Source: Paralvinella palmiformis (taxonomy: Eukaryota > Annelida > Polychaeta > Terebellida > Alvinellidae). From it: 64,000 bases of DNA. The stretch covers positions 263,501-327,500 of the forward strand of contig JAODUP010000330.1 of assembly GCA_025642065.1 (NCBI GenBank), given 5' to 3'. A program made the translations under genes and the position numbers. Under the pieces are notes generated by a model. It searched no databases. It was not told where the DNA came from and saw only the letters and a program-made list of their open reading frames with translations. Numbering within the stretch: the first letter of the stretch is position 1; every line of letters starts with the position of its first letter. Of this stretch, positions 1 to 13,475 are shown one piece after another.

Positions 1-90
1 TTCATCTTCAACATTGCCTCATTACCTTTGGAGGTCGCTCGGCTCATTCGGCTTGCTTTGTGCACAAAAGTGGGCGTAAAACATCAAACA
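1..90 (+). repeat. 3' half of a tRNA-derived SINE (family 1)
   Basis: The body motif 'cattacctttggaggtcgct' and the tail 'gtgcacaaaagtgg..cgtaaaacatcaa' recur in at least eight other places in this window, for example at 24187-24362 and 62402-62603, where the tRNA-like head is also present. This copy starts before the window, or lacks its head. Confidence 0.75.
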
Positions 91-735
91 CTGGCTTGCT
101 GTCAATATCACAGAAGGGTTCGTGCTACTGATGAAGTGCCTTCCTCGGAGACTTTATAGTCTAAATATCATCAAGTGTCAGAACCTGGAGATAGGTTGCC
201 AGTACCAGTAGGTAGCAGTCTTCACTGTAACCTACATTTAGACATTCTGTTGCTTAAAAAAATTAGGTCAACCAATCAGCCATACACACAGCTCGAGTGT
301 TTCGTTAAAATTATGACTGCTCGAGTTAGTCATGCTTCTGTGTGTTATTTGTGATAAGGATGCCTTTGCGATGCAGCTCCCAGCAAGTCCTTTGATAGTG
401 CAGGGTGTAAAGTACAGCTCTGCGAAGCTGCAGATCAGGGTTTGAATATCAGCTTTATGTCTTTGTATGGAATGTCTTCCTTGGGTCACTCCTCAACCAT
501 TTATGACAAACAGTGAAGCTAATCACTCACTGATATTGAACAATCATATTTAACATCTATGCCAATATTTCGTTGTGTGTGTGTGTGTGTGTTAATCTTT
601 ACATCTGTGTTCTTTTTTTTGCATTTTTTTCTATACCAGAGCTGAATTCTAATGCATTGTTCATTTAATAGATACAGCAGCTATAAGTATTCATGAATGG
701 TTTTCACCGTCATAACATTCTGATATTCATTTCAG
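91..735. other. Intron or upstream sequence of SURF1, no exon recognised
   Basis: This stretch lies upstream of the first recognisable SURF1 exon. It holds a short (TG)n tract at about 574-592. I found no stretch matching the part of SURF1 that should precede residue 'TILVNRG', so the earlier exons probably lie before position 1. Confidence 0.5.
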
Positions 736-1791
736 TTTGACAATTCTGGTAAACCGAGGCTGGGTTCCGAAGAAACTAAAAAATCCCCAGCGTAGACAAG
801 AAGGCCAGGTTTGTTTATGTATTATATAATATAATAATGGCTGAAATGGCGGTTATTTTATGTCGCTTCGCTACCTCAAATGGGGGAGGCGCATATCGTC
901 TGTAATTTACTGCTTCAACATGGGGATTAATCCTGAATAAATTTAAAATTTACAATAGATGGCATATTCGGCGGGGAAAACCTTGCCAGTTGCCTTGTTT
1001 GGATGACATCGCCTCCTACTGTTACTACCGTAGTGGCACGGCCAGGATTGAAAGCCTCCGACCTCCCACACAGCATCACCATGAGTTAGAAAGTCCCATG
1101 CTCTTACTCACTAGGCCATAGAGGCAGATGCAAAATTTCGTGCAATAATTGCATTTAACCAAAAACTATATCTCTGCGAAAGCCACCCTTCCTGTTCTGG
1201 ATCAAACACAGTCACACCTGGTAAAAACAGCTTTCGACTTAAATGGTACCTCAATGGTTAAAAAAAGTATGGACAATTATAATCCTGCATATTTATGTCT
1301 AAATTTTCACACAAATTGCTATGACAAGAATCAGCCTAAGAGTTGTTTTACATTTGATTGCAATAAAACATTGCAGGTTGAAGGAGAAGTCGAAGTCACT
1401 GGAGTAGTGCGAAAAACAGAAAATGTACGTATTCTTTGTTTATCTGTCTGTCTGCATATGTGTGTTTGTGTGTGTGTTTATTTCTGTGTATATACCTTGT
1501 TTTTTTTCAGAGGCCAACATTTGGTGTTAGGAATGACCCATCAACAAATCAGTGGTTTTACCGAGATATCAACACCATGGCACAGTTATTAAACACTGCT
1601 CCAGTATTTATTGACGCTGATGAGGGTAAGATTTGACAAAATTGGGTGTCGAGAGATGTTACAATCGTGATATTTACTATTTCTCAGCTCAATCACACAC
1701 ACACACACACATGCATGCACACACACACACACACACATAGGACAATGAACAACTCTATAATATAGATAGATAGAAGGCACATAAAAGAGAC

Positions 1792-1827
<36 letters not shown>

Positions 1828-3652
1828 GTACTGTTAGGAGATGGTAGTACAGTTGACAACAGAACTATAATGCCAGGTCTCAAATCCTGGATAAAATTAT
1901 TTTACATGTTTTACAAGACTCCGTTTCATTTTGATAAACTGTTGTTGATTGGCCAAGTTTTGAAATGACATTCATATACATGTACCTAGAAAATGTTGAG
2001 TGAATGATTGAAAAGAGTAAGTTGACTTTACACACAGATGTCAACTACTTAGAATTTAATATGGAAGTAAGTGGGAGCTTGGCTGGAGCAACAAACCATT
2101 TCAAGTTAATCAACTTTTTCATCATATATCATTTTTTATAACCAACTTTTACTTTGTGTATGTTTGTGTGTTAACCCGTCTACTCTCAAGTAGACACCCG
2201 GCTACTTTTGTTTCCAAGGCCACTTTGTGCTGTTGTACGCCCTTGATGCCTACCAATATCTGACCCTGGTATTTAATAATTTTGTTCTTGGACCAGCCTC
2301 CTTTGTTTCTGAACAAAACCACTGGTGTGTGTGTGTGTGTTGAACAATTGAATGAATGACTGATCTGTAATCCTAAATTTTACATCGTCCAGTAATGTTT
2401 TTAATTTTATTTAATCTTTGCGCGCGTGTGTGTGTGTGTGTTTTAGGATACATATAGAGAGATAAAAGGCACAGAGCATCAACATATCTAAACATCCTTT
2501 GAGACCTACCTCCACAAATATAAATACAACTATACATACATTAATCTAAAAATAAAATGTCCTATACCTTCACATATTTATACATGTATGCATATCCCTA
2601 TGCATGTGTCTGGGCTACTCATCAGCCTGTGGGGCCCAGCTAATTTGCTTTTTGTACGCAACAAATATGTCACGCCCACAGGAAATTGGCTACATGCAGG
2701 CTACATACAAAAGCGGAAGCACCTAAAACATACCATTTGATACCACAGCTCACAGTAAACAACACGTACCTGTGGTTCAATGGTGACTTACTACATACAT
2801 ATGATAACTACTTTGACACTACAGTTTCAGAGAGAGAGAGAACACTACAATAACACTGTACTGCAGACCTCCAGATAATGTGTTCCAATCTGAACTCCTA
2901 CCTCTCTCAGTTTATGCTGAAAATAGCATGATGATATAATTGCTAAATTACAAACAAAAAAAGACGAGCATTTATAAACATATGCAGTGAAAAGAAATAA
3001 CTGTGTTTAGTGCTCAAATGTGAAAATGATCATTAGTGAAGTCAAACAGAGCAGAATAATCTATATGTGCAATTGTGCATAATCTGTATAAATATGTGCA
3101 TATTGTAAAGTAGATTTCATTTAAAGAATTACAATGTGGAACAACAATGTATCGACTTAGAAGTTTGAACTCATAGATTAATATGGTTTCAATCAAAAAG
3201 TTGTGCTCAGTATTAAATATTTCCCATTTGGTTTATTAAATTATATTGTATTTTATTGTAACTGTGACTTACCAGCACCATTCTGTTTTTGTGTGTTGGG
3301 AGCAAGTGCTCATATGGAATTATATAAATACATGGCATTTTTAAGGTTGCCCAGAACTGCTAATTAGTACACATTATTATCAAATTGTTGCAGAATAAAT
3401 CCCCATGGAAGTCTGTTTGCTTGAACTTTCTATGTTGGCCATTGAATCATGTTCTGTGTTTGTGTCAGTATACACCAATATGTATGTGTGTGTGTGTGTG
3501 TACTGCAATAGCAAAGGCTGAATTAACAATTAGTTTAGACATATAAAGTTCTGAGTGCACCTACAAGATATTTTGACATAGCACGCCTTTTGTTCAAGTG
3601 GAGATCTAATTACTGAGCTTTCACTCTATATTTATTTATGTTTCTCAGTATT

Positions 3653-3698
<46 letters not shown>

Positions 3699-4005
3699 CA
3701 CACTTTAGGTAGTACTATCCCAGGTGGGCCAATTGGTGGACAGACACAATTATCTGTGAGAAATGAACATCTCTCCTACATACTAACATGGTAAGCTTAG
3801 GACGTAATGTAGTACTTTGATTGTGTTTATGCCATCCAATAATTCTATGGTGATACTCGACCATTATTTTAATTTCTGTGGCATCTCATAGATCAGAAAC
3901 GTCTCAAATTGTAATCTATGTTAAAAATTATCACATTTCAGGTTCAGCCTCTGCGGATTCACTTCATATATGTGGTACGCACAGTTCGCAAGACGTGTAA
4001 GATAA
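736..4005 (+). CDS. SURF1: SURF1, cytochrome c oxidase assembly factor (3' exons only)
   Basis: SURF1 is an inner-mitochondrial-membrane protein that helps assemble complex IV. Five exons join in phase: 736-808, 1377-1424, 1511-1625, 3709-3790 and 3942-4005 (stop TAA 4003-4005), giving about 126 C-terminal residues. The product reads [11 protein letters not shown], then a '[12 protein letters not shown]' strand, '[13 protein letters not shown]', 'APVFIDAD', 'PGGPIGGQT' and '[12 protein letters not shown]', in the order of the SURF1 family. It ends in the second membrane helix ([12 protein letters not shown]). Acceptors and donors are canonical (cag/GTAAGA, tag/GTAAGC, cag). Intron 2 is only 86 nt and largely TG-rich; intron 3 is about 2.1 kb. 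The N-terminal targeting peptide and first helix are missing because the gene starts outside the window. No frameshift or internal stop was seen. Confidence 0.95.
955..1130 (-). repeat. tRNA-derived SINE head (different family), in SURF1 intron
   Basis: Read on the minus strand there is an A-box-like 'TGGCCTAGTGAGTAAGAGC' and about 50 nt later a B-box-like 'TTTCAATCC', the spacing of a tRNA-derived pol III promoter. The arms do not fold into a functional tRNA, so this is called a SINE remnant. Confidence 0.45.
1626..3708 (+). other. SURF1 intron 3: microsatellites, no exon
   Basis: The intron holds CA/TG tracts at about 1694-1738, 2326-2341 and 2424-2441, a (TA)n at 1796-1822 and a (TA)n at about 3659-3690 that ends less than 20 nt before the exon at 3709. 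The rest is AT-rich unique-looking sequence with no recognisable coding. Confidence 0.6.
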
Positions 4006-4201
4006 ATGTTGATAAGAGCACCATTACAAATGATTACAGTCATAGCCAAGCGATGCTTAATGTGGAGTACTTCACGATAGATGTCATCTGTTGTCAGATT
4101 GCTTGAGTGGCTAGCATGCTGCAGATACTGATCCCTTAAATTAAATCTGGTTGTGTTAGCACTCCTTTGAATTTGTCATAATAACTGGCATGTTTGTGTA
4201 A

Positions 4202-4207
4202 AATAAA
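4202..4207 (+). terminator. Candidate polyadenylation signal of SURF1
   Basis: AATAAA lies about 200 nt after the SURF1 stop codon. Position is plausible, but the motif is common in AT-rich DNA. Confidence 0.35.
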
Positions 4208-6381
4208 TAGATAATAGTTATGGTACGTCTTGTGGAATGGTATTTTGACAGTGGGGGGGGGGAACATAGGTACATACATACACAGAATCAAGCACAAACA
4301 TGGAAAGGAGAAACTGGTTGCCATAGGAACCAAGTTGCATCATGACAGTGAATCTCCTAATATTATTGAACTTGACAAGAGTTAAATATGGTCAAATGTG
4401 CATGATCCTGGAATCTTATAGATTTCCAGGGTGCCTTTTTAAATAGAATGCTCAATCTGTGAGAGATTAGAAACTCTTATAATTGCTCCCACTACAAATA
4501 GGTATTAAAACCAGATTTATCTGGTTGTAATAGCTCCAGTTTAAAAACTAATTTCAATACACAAAGCAATTTCTTTGATTGAATATTTGAGTGACAGGAG
4601 TAAAGAAGTAAATTTTACTGATCCTATGTTTAGTTACAGTATATGCCCACTTTCAAATATGTTTATTCATGTTGGGTATAATGACATCTACCTGAGAGAT
4701 TATTGCTGGAGAATTTATATTGGTGATGGATTTACCATTGTTTCAGATTTGTAATTTAAAACATTTGTATATTCAAAATGAAGCCATATTGCAGTGCATG
4801 TTTGAATGGAGAAGATTCAAGGATAAATTACTTTGCTTCAAATCTATAAACAATATAGTTGGATAATACCGTATGACGCATGAAGATAGCAATATTTTAT
4901 ACAATGAATTTATTATTGATAGATTTACGGAGAAATACAGTGATATGTGTCCAAAGGAGAAAAGTAATAAAAATCCTGGTGCTTTTGAAATACTAAATCA
5001 CGAATGATCAATGATTTGTCGAGGGTTTGGAAAACTTTTTCTGCGTAAATTTGTAGGATTATATTGGACAACATCATTGTAAGTATGACTGGTACTAGTA
5101 GGCCTATTACAATTCATATAAATATTGTAAATATAATTAACTGCCGTAACTGAAGAGTTTACATGGGATAATTAGGAATTGTAAAAGCTATTTTTCTTGT
5201 AATGCCGGTGATATAAATGTTATTTTTGTTCTTGCTGTTGTTGTAAATAGAGCTATTAGAGCAGTTCTACAACCCTTGCATATATTTCTAATTAATTTTT
5301 ACAATATAAAGCGTTTACGGATAAGAGGAAATGACTATAAAATGATGCCATTGTTTAAGGCAGACGATATCACAAATTTGGATAATATATACCAACGACA
5401 TTATTATTTGAATGCTCAAAATATTTTGGTAGTTTTTTTTTTACTTACTGCTGCATTCTTTTTTGTTAACAACAGGGATATGTCAAGTAAATTTGGATTT
5501 AGAAATAGCCAACCAACAACTTTAGTTTTTGCTTTAATGGAACAAGTTGAACGAATTACTTGTGCTACTGGTGATTCAAAATATTTATTTATATAGTTTA
5601 AATTTATAAAAAAAATTGTAATTATTGTCTAGGGAATTTCTTCATGCAGTGATTGCAAGGCTATTTTAAAGATATTATATATTTCATAAATAATAGAAAT
5701 AGTCACTGTTAATCCCTTTTCACTATTTAAAAAAGAATTACATGCAAGTTGTGTGTATGATTTAGATTTAATAAACTAACAGTGAATTTAAGTAAATTCT
5801 ATATAAAAGAATTAGACTAGATTAGTGGAACAGTAATGGTTTAAATTTGGAAGAAATAATAAATATTACTAAAAGAGGTAAATTACTTACTGTTGTTAAG
5901 TAACATGGGTGTAACTGGTAGGAACTATAGATCTAATTCGTCTAGACTAGAAAGCTATATAAATTTGTGTGGATATTTCGTATAAAATGTTTATTATTTT
6001 ATAGGTATATATATATATATAGGTATATACTAGATCTAGATTCTATTTATAAGTTGATATTAATAGTTAATTTATTTAATGAATTTATTTACATGTAAGT
6101 ATAGAGTCTAGATATAACATTAAAAATAAATAAAATGCCAGGAGAATGTAAATTGCGTATGAGATATGTTGTTTAAACTATACACGACATGGAAAGTCAT
6201 TTAAAGGCGTATCGTATGTCTAGTAGTATATTTAAATATAACAGTACGAGGCTATAACATTATTCGCTGTCGTATGTTTTGAATCAATGCCTTCTTAACA
6301 AGTACTGAAGTAGACTAGTCTAGTATTGCTACTCGGTTTTGGTACTATTTTAACATAAATAATGACTCATATACGTTTCAA

Positions 6382-6425
6382 TCACCAGATGGAGCGTCAG
6401 CATAATTTATGCCTCCATCTGGTGA
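6382..6425. repeat. Inverted repeat with 13-bp perfect arms
   Basis: TCACCAGATGGAG (6382-6394) is mirrored by CTCCATCTGGTGA (6413-6425). The loop itself contains the palindrome GCATAATTTATGC, so a longer interrupted stem is possible. Each arm carries a CAGATG/CATCTG E-box. Function unknown. Confidence 0.7.
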
Positions 6426-6841
6426 ATGGAATGTGAACTAGGGCAGGTGTAGCTGTATATGTTGTGAATTAGCTGTTTCTAAGTTTGTTTTTATACATAA
6501 AAATGGGTTACTTTCCTGTCATAAAGGTGAGTTGCTGTGAGCAGAAGATTTGTAGCATTCGATGTCGTTTTCTCTCCATTACAAATCGTATCTAAAAATT
6601 TGACATCTACCTTCACGTCAGACTTCAAAGCCTTCATCCCAACTGTGAACTGAAACATAAAATTGATGATTGGAAAATCCTGTTTAGTGTTTACCTTTTC
6701 TCATCTTTTCATAAATTGCTCACATTCAGAATCACTCAATCAGAGGATGTGAAATGAAAGAAGGTCTGGTGTAGTATAAATAATATCATATCTGCAGCAT
6801 TTTTTGACAGCAAAGAAAGTGAAAATGCCTATTAATAATAT

Positions 6842-6905
6842 TATCAAATGAATAATTGTCTAGGCCAGGCCCAGGGTTATGTGCTAGAATCTAGCCCTGG
6901 CCAAA
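6842..6905. repeat. Imperfect inverted repeat
   Basis: AATAATT..GGCCAGG..CAGGG on the left pairs with CCCTGGCC-A-AATTATT on the right. It may be a remnant of a palindromic mobile element; no second copy was seen. Confidence 0.45.
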
Positions 6906-7811
6906 TTATTTTGAATACAGATAAGTTACAAACACACACAGTCAATATCCTTATTATGGAGTCCACTGTGTCAGTCGGCTCAATAAAGATATAGTCATTT
7001 TCCTCCATATTTGTTACAACTACAAGTGACATCTCATCTGGATCGTCATCTTCACTCTGCTAGCCATCCCGACCAGCCGTCATTATAATAGGCATACTAG
7101 ATCTACTGAAGCCCAGGTCTAGTCTAGACTCTGTTTCCCTTTTAGTTTTCCGTAATTGTTTGGTGTTTGTTGGATCAAATCAGGGCTCATTTTTTATGTC
7201 GGAAACCAGTTTCTAACGTGGCATTGTCAAATACCTGGTTCAAATCTTCAAAAAATATTATGGTAGTTTTGGATGCCACATTTGTAGTTCGGGTGCCTAT
7301 GTTTATGATAAGAATCCTTTATTTATATTCTTAGGAGTTTGATTTTTAATAATATTGCTGAAATGAAACAAAACAACAGTTTGCATCTTTCACTTTAAAA
7401 TCAGTGTGACAGTTAATAAATGCTCTATACTTTTATGTAAGCCTAATGTTAGCCATTCTTCTCAAGTTCAATAAAGTAAACAACCATCCTTTTTATTTAA
7501 TTCACCTTCACTTAGCCATTTACACATGTTAATTCACTTAATTGGAATTTGCTAACTTGCTGTCACCATGTGGAAAACAAGTGCAGTTAACTTGTTCAAA
7601 GGTAAATAGTTCTTTAGAAGTATTCTACTTTGTGATTTTTGTCAATAACTGTTGCCAAATATATACTTTGGCTATGATTTTTGACATTTTTTTTAATGAT
7701 TTTGTTTCAAATCGGTTTTTGTTAAAAACCTGTTTTTGACGTGACAGTTTTAACCAGTGGTTTAAAGTGCTTTGTCACAAACCTGAGAACCCTGGATCAA
7801 ATGTCCCATCC

Positions 7812-7860
7812 TGCGTGATGATGATGATTGGTGTTTTACGGCCACTTTTGTACACTTGAG
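7812..7860 (-). repeat. 3' end of family-1 SINE
   Basis: 'gatgatgatgattggtgttttacggccacttttgtacac' is the reverse complement of the SINE tail seen in full at 62402-62603. Only the 3' end is present. Confidence 0.7.
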
Positions 7861-8821
7861 AGTAGGCACATCAAATGACCCGGTCCCGGCTTCTATTCTA
7901 ACAATACTACTGATAACATGTAATAAAATTTACATGACTATTAACCAGTTTTCTTTTATATTAAAATTTTTTATTTCACTTCCTGACTTTTTAATTATAT
8001 TTATTAATACATTACAGAATACACTTAACAGCAATGTTGGTATTATTTCTGTCATGGATAAAACAAAACGTTTTCTTATATTTTTGTACAATTCATTGAA
8101 ATTTGAATATACTTTATATCTTCACTTAGGATATTATTTTTCTAATCTAAAATCACTTGCATCTTAAAACCAATGATGGTGTGTTGATAATTGAAATTGA
8201 ATAAAGTTGCAGGGTCCAATCTGGGCCTGGTTCATAATTTCAGCAGTGTACTGTAATTTGGCACAGCTGTCAATTCAGCTAACAGACATTGAAAATAATT
8301 CGGCATTAGTTAATGGAAGAATCACAGAAACGGCAGAAACTCCGCATTGTGGCTTGGCCTTCGAGAGACAGTGTATGATGACGCTATAAATGTAGTGCCA
8401 GAGGTCATTTAACATTGAAAACTAATGAGTCAGATTTCAATGAGGGTTAATTATAACGGAAAAGCATGCTACTTTCCATGAATCATGAGTATTGTTAAAA
8501 GTAACCGACTGTCACAGTATCCATGGTGATGCTTCTCACCCTTATCTACAAATTCCAGTGTCTCTTGAAGTGTAAGAATCACATTTAACGATTCCATTTC
8601 TAGATTGGGATTTTGACCTGCTTCGTGCCTAATTCAAAATCTGGGATGGCCAATGAGGTGCACAAAAATATGCCAATCCCACAGTTTTGGGGATTTTACC
8701 CTTATGCTCTGTTGAATTTGATTTGGGGGTTTGTTACATAAATCCAATCAAAGAATGGGCTAGATTTTGAGTTGCTAATATACAGGTGACATCGTCATTA
8801 CAGAAACAATTCTATAATGAC

Positions 8822-9060
8822 CAGACATGGGGTCAATTCCATTTTGTCAAATCCAATTCCACTCAATTCCATTTGGTCAATTCCACCTCAGATTTATCAG
8901 TTCAATTCCAAACTTTTTTCCGACTCTATTTTTGCCTAATATTTTTTGCTATGAGTAGATACTCCGAGTACCTACTTGGAATACATACTTTGAGTAGTTT
9001 ATATTCCAAGTAGGATTGTCTTGGAAGAAATATGTCTGAATTAAAAAATTTGGCCAGTTC
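8822..9060 (+). mobile_element. MITE family A, 3'-truncated copy
   Basis: It begins CAGACATGGGGTCAATTC, the same terminus as the copies at 30143 and 33772. It shares the central 'gagtagatactccgagtacc' and 'tatattccaagtaggattgt' motifs and stops soon after 'aagaaatatgtctgaatt'. The right terminal repeat is absent. Confidence 0.75.
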
Positions 9061-9204
9061 TAAACATTGAATAAATAGCAATATCTCTATATAGATTACA
9101 GGCATGCTATGTGGTGGTGTCACTGTGTTGTGGGTGGAGCCCAAGGTATCCAGACCATTTTAATTGGTTGAATGCATATGTGCAATGCCACAGTCAGTGT
9201 GCAC

Positions 9205-9206
<2 letters not shown>

Positions 9207-9242
<36 letters not shown>
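9207..9242. repeat. (TA)n microsatellite
   Basis: Uninterrupted TA dinucleotide tract. Confidence 0.95.
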
Positions 9243-9245
<3 letters not shown>

Positions 9246-9525
9246 AACCAAAGTTCTGGATCAGTTTGGTTCCAGTATATTGGTAATAGCACATGTAAGT
9301 ATTAACGTGGTAAAATTAGCGCAAACCTAACTACAAGGCGCTTTTAGCTAAAGAGGTATTATATCATGTGGTGGATCATAGTCTTGGGTGCATGCCCATG
9401 TAAGAGTATATTTTCTAATCATCATTTATGGCATTTAATTTCACTATTCTAACATCATCCCCCACTCCCCCCCCCCAACCCCAGGAGTCGAAATTTTGGA
9501 CACATCTCTACTTTTCACTAATAAT

Positions 9526-9600
9526 TATGATAATGTATATTTAATAAAGTGTCCCTTACTAATACTAGCCAGAGCCATTCTCATGCCTGTATTATTGTTG
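9526..9600 (-). mobile_element. LINE 3' tail fragment
   Basis: 'gtatatttaataaagtgtcccttactaa' followed by 'gccattct' is a diverged, inverted copy of the LINE 3' tail that ends the elements at 14188-15484 and 26093-26412. Confidence 0.6.
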
Positions 9601-9605
9601 TTATG

Positions 9606-10170
9606 GGAGGATTCATACAGCTACCATATTGATGTCATGAAATAAGAAACCATTTTAATTGATAACTATCAGTAAACCAGTGTGTGTGTGTGTCTGGTAT
9701 TCCATTGAAAAAAAGAGGCAGTCATACCTGTCCTACATGTTTCAGTCTTGCGATAGTGTTTTATAAAATGGTCCCCTTTTACGACCTACATAGGCCATAG
9801 ACCTACTTTATCAAGATGTTTAATCAACCCATGCACCTGAAATGGCAATTTTTTTGTTTAGAACCATTTGAAATTTTTATAGATCCACCCACTTTTTACT
9901 GCTGTCATTGTCTACCACTCATTAACATTGTGCTATTTATTATTTATAAACCCAATCCCACATCGTACTGATCCTAAAAGGCAGTTCTTTTTAAGGGTGT
10001 ATTATAAAAGATTGTTCCCTTTCCTGTATTGGATGGTTTTTATTGTGACATTTGTAATGCACATTCATTTAAAGTTTTCATCCAAAGGGATCACACATGG
10101 AAATAAACATGAACCTTTCTCTTACTGCTTTGGTTCATTAGGTGTCAATGTGACAGCCCCAGCTAAGCCC
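9606..10170. other. Upstream region of the C1orf21-like gene
   Basis: AT-rich, with one short TG tract near 9680. The open frame running in from 9928 is simply continuous with the first coding exon; I see no independent gene. A candidate acceptor 'gtgacag' at about 10156 would put the start codons close to the beginning of an exon. Confidence 0.4.
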
Positions 10171-10194
10171 ATGACGCTTTTCTGCTTCCGTAAA

Positions 10195-11777
10195 ATGGGC
10201 TGTGGCCAAAGTATACGCAAGAAATCAAAACACAAAACGGAGATAGCGAGTACCAAAAAGAGTTACGAGAATAAGTCATTCGGGGCAGCATCTCTCGTAG
10301 AATCAGGTTGGTAAATGAATTATCGGTGAATGCTTTCTTCATATTTTGATATTCGAGAATCGTTACTGGATCTGTTCCAAACGGGAACACGTTATTATTT
10401 TGTCCATACTCCGTCTCAGTATTTGCTTTTGTTTTAATTGTACGCTATCTATGTTCACTGAATCTAATCTGATAGTACATTGTTAATATTCAATGTATTA
10501 ATCAAGATTCATTCTTCATCATGTTCATCCGTTATATTTTGAATCATTGTATCACATTTTTCAATCTACAATCATAATATCATCTCATTCATAATCATAT
10601 TCGGCTAATAGCTTTTAGTTAATGTTACTTGTGTATGTATTACTGAACTGAAATAAAGTTTTATCTCATCTTTACATCTTGTGTGAGTCTCCATGGTGGC
10701 ACATTGGTCACAGATCTACAGCATCTGGGTTCAAACCGAAGCCAGGTTATGTTAGTTAGAGGTGTTCATCTTTCATTTTCCCTCATTAGCATCAATTGGA
10801 GATCAGTTGGCCCATTAAGTCTTGTCATGTGCACAAACGTGACCTTAAAATAACAATATTTTTATTATATCTTGCAGACCATTTTGTGAAAGCATAAACG
10901 ATATATTTTCTGGCAACTGATTCTTTTAGGGAACTGTTTCTTGCATGAATAGAAAAGTGACTTTTATGAGGCTGCGGTAATGCAAATAAATATTGCTGTT
11001 TAACTTAACCAAAAAACCATCACCTAAAACCTTGCCAACTTGTTGAAGCACGTTGCAGGAATAGATGCGACATTTTATGATATGGCAGCAAAATTGTGTG
11101 ACTATGGTTGAAATTAACATTTGAAATTCTAATTTTGAAGCTGACATTATACACTGTGTCTGATTACCTTTGTTAGTTTTCTTTTGTTTGGTCAGTAATT
11201 GCATATGTAATGAGGTTTTGCCAATCTGGATGTGTGATTGGATACCAGCAATGTGGTGGTAGCTTTTGTGAAATAGTAAAATAGTGTATGCAGACAAATA
11301 CATTTTTTGGGGTCGTCAATATGATTAAGTTTGGACTAATGTCAAACCAACCAAATAATGTAATTTTTTGATGGTGCGTGAGTTTTTCTTCGAATGTGAG
11401 ACTGCCTGCAAAATATTGCCAAGTGTGTTGTCTAAATGCCTAGTGACTAGCATTTGGTGGTAATGCTACCACTAAGTTGCGTTGAAGTAAATTCAGTACA
11501 TCAGTTTCCACGAGAACAGGCTGCTGTGTGAACTGAATCGATATTTCTATAACTTCCTAGTCAGAGAGATTACATGTATAGAAAAACATAATGCGGTCTC
11601 TTGTGTTGATGTGGAACTAATTAACTTGTATATGGCTCCTGGTGACTAAAATGTCAGACTCATTGAGGTTTAGTTTAAATACAACAGAGAGTCTTGTTTA
11701 TATCTGCTTTAAAATGATTTTTCAGCTATCAATATTTTATCTAGCTGAAGCCATTGTTTTAATGTTAATTATGTATG

Positions 11778-11815
<38 letters not shown>

Positions 11816-13442
11816 GAAGTGGTTATTTTTATCAAAAGCTTCTAAGTATTCTGGTCCAGTGCCAACAAACAGTACAGCAAATACGAATGATCTAAATGAA
11901 GTGGCAGCCAAATGTTCAGTGTCTCCATCTGGTGGTCACTCCAAGTCCGATGATCTGCCAGAACAGGCCAATGGTGATACCCGTCTAGGTCACAGCCTGG
12001 ACGGTATGCGTCAGAAGGTGAGTTGTTATGTTCACTTCTACTCAAGTATAGTTTATGTAAAATAATGGACAGAATGAGCATAGAAGTGATTGTCCATTGA
12101 TAAACAATATCCATCTTCTAGGATTAAGATTGCTGTCATGATAGCTGTACTGTAAACAGGTGATGGCAAAAAGTTATTTTTTCAAATGGTTAACTTGATA
12201 TAGCTTTCAGCAGTTTGTTTTCCTGCAAGAATAATATTAATAACCAGTACTTTTATAGATAACACACTTGTTTCAAATGTCTGCAAGCTTTTATAATGTC
12301 TGTAAATGCAAGTACACAGACTTGGATGCAGTGAAAAAGATACATGTCAACAGACATTCTGTTAAAACAACATTTATATAGATCTCTGTGTTACATCTAG
12401 TGACAAACTGAGCCATCCTCACCTATTGTCTAGGCGTCACTTTATGTAAAATAGGAAATAAATGTTACAAGACTGAAATATAATGTCACAAAAATTGTAT
12501 GGCATAAAGGTCACTCGTAAAATCTTCTGTTGTTGAATATGCCGGTGCATAGATACACACTGCTCTTACTAGTTCTCGTCACAGATATATCTTGTGTTAT
12601 AAACCTCAGCATGTGTGATTTAAGCTTTAACGCAACTATTCCTAATCTTTATACGTTTTTGCTGTTGTAGAATTCTACTAGGAAGGATTCCGGTGTTGTC
12701 CAGAGTTGTTTGCAAACAAGAAGGTATTATATATGTGTGTGTGTTAAGACAAAATGTGTTCAGTGTAAACAGAATAATCAGGGATGAGAGTTTTTCTAGT
12801 GCCATAAATATTTTGAAATGGGAAGTTGGTCAGACTTGTTGTTTGAAATAAATGATTTTGCAAAGACATGTTTTATCCATACTCCCGTAGTCTCAGATTG
12901 AAAATGCACAAAACCCACTTATAATTTCAGAACACAAACGTATTTAAGAATATTAGAGCCTATTTGGTCTAGATAGCCTCAGATGTTAATGAAATGGCCA
13001 AAATAAACTACCTATTGTTTATCGAACTGTCAGATTTATGTAAATAAGATGATAGTATCAGGTTATCGGTTGAGCAGGGGGGGGGAGGTAAAGTCCTAAG
13101 GATGACTAAGTCGGACCATCTGTGACATGATTTGGATCAAGATCCTCGGGTAATTTGAATTATTTCCTTATTTCTGTGATATCAGGTATAGTTCATTATT
13201 ATTTTAGAGGTGCTATTTTTGGGGAGTGAACTGTTCCTTTTAATATGTAATCACTCCTGTGTGAGATAATTTTGTTTTTGCAACTCATCATTTTACAATT
13301 GGCTTCTCAAGTCTTACTTTTTCATTTGAGTTACCAGTTTTTGACGAGGGCATTTCCCAAATTAATATGATTAAAGTACAGAGTATCAAGTGAAGCATTT
13401 TATTTAGATTTAAAATATGATTTTGAATAACTTAACTATCTA

Positions 13443-13475
<33 letters not shown>

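Larger units (their letters stand above)
4208..8820. other. Intergenic AT-rich stretch between SURF1 and the C1orf21-like gene
   Basis: No convincing gene. A 106-codon open frame at 5276-5596 and a 103-codon frame at 7856-8167 match nothing I recognise, start with non-ATG codons or lie in very AT-rich DNA, and are best treated as chance. Notable content is listed separately: hairpins at 6382-6425 and 6842-6905 and a minus-strand SINE end near 7815. A G8 run lies near 4253-4261. Confidence 0.5.

Noticed and set aside
5276..5596. 106-codon frame as a small gene
   Set aside because: Non-ATG start, very AT-rich, no homology recognised, and no splice or promoter context that singles it out.
8786..9144. 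Overlapping frames on both strands near 8.8-9.1 kb
   Set aside because: They fall inside the family-A MITE copy.
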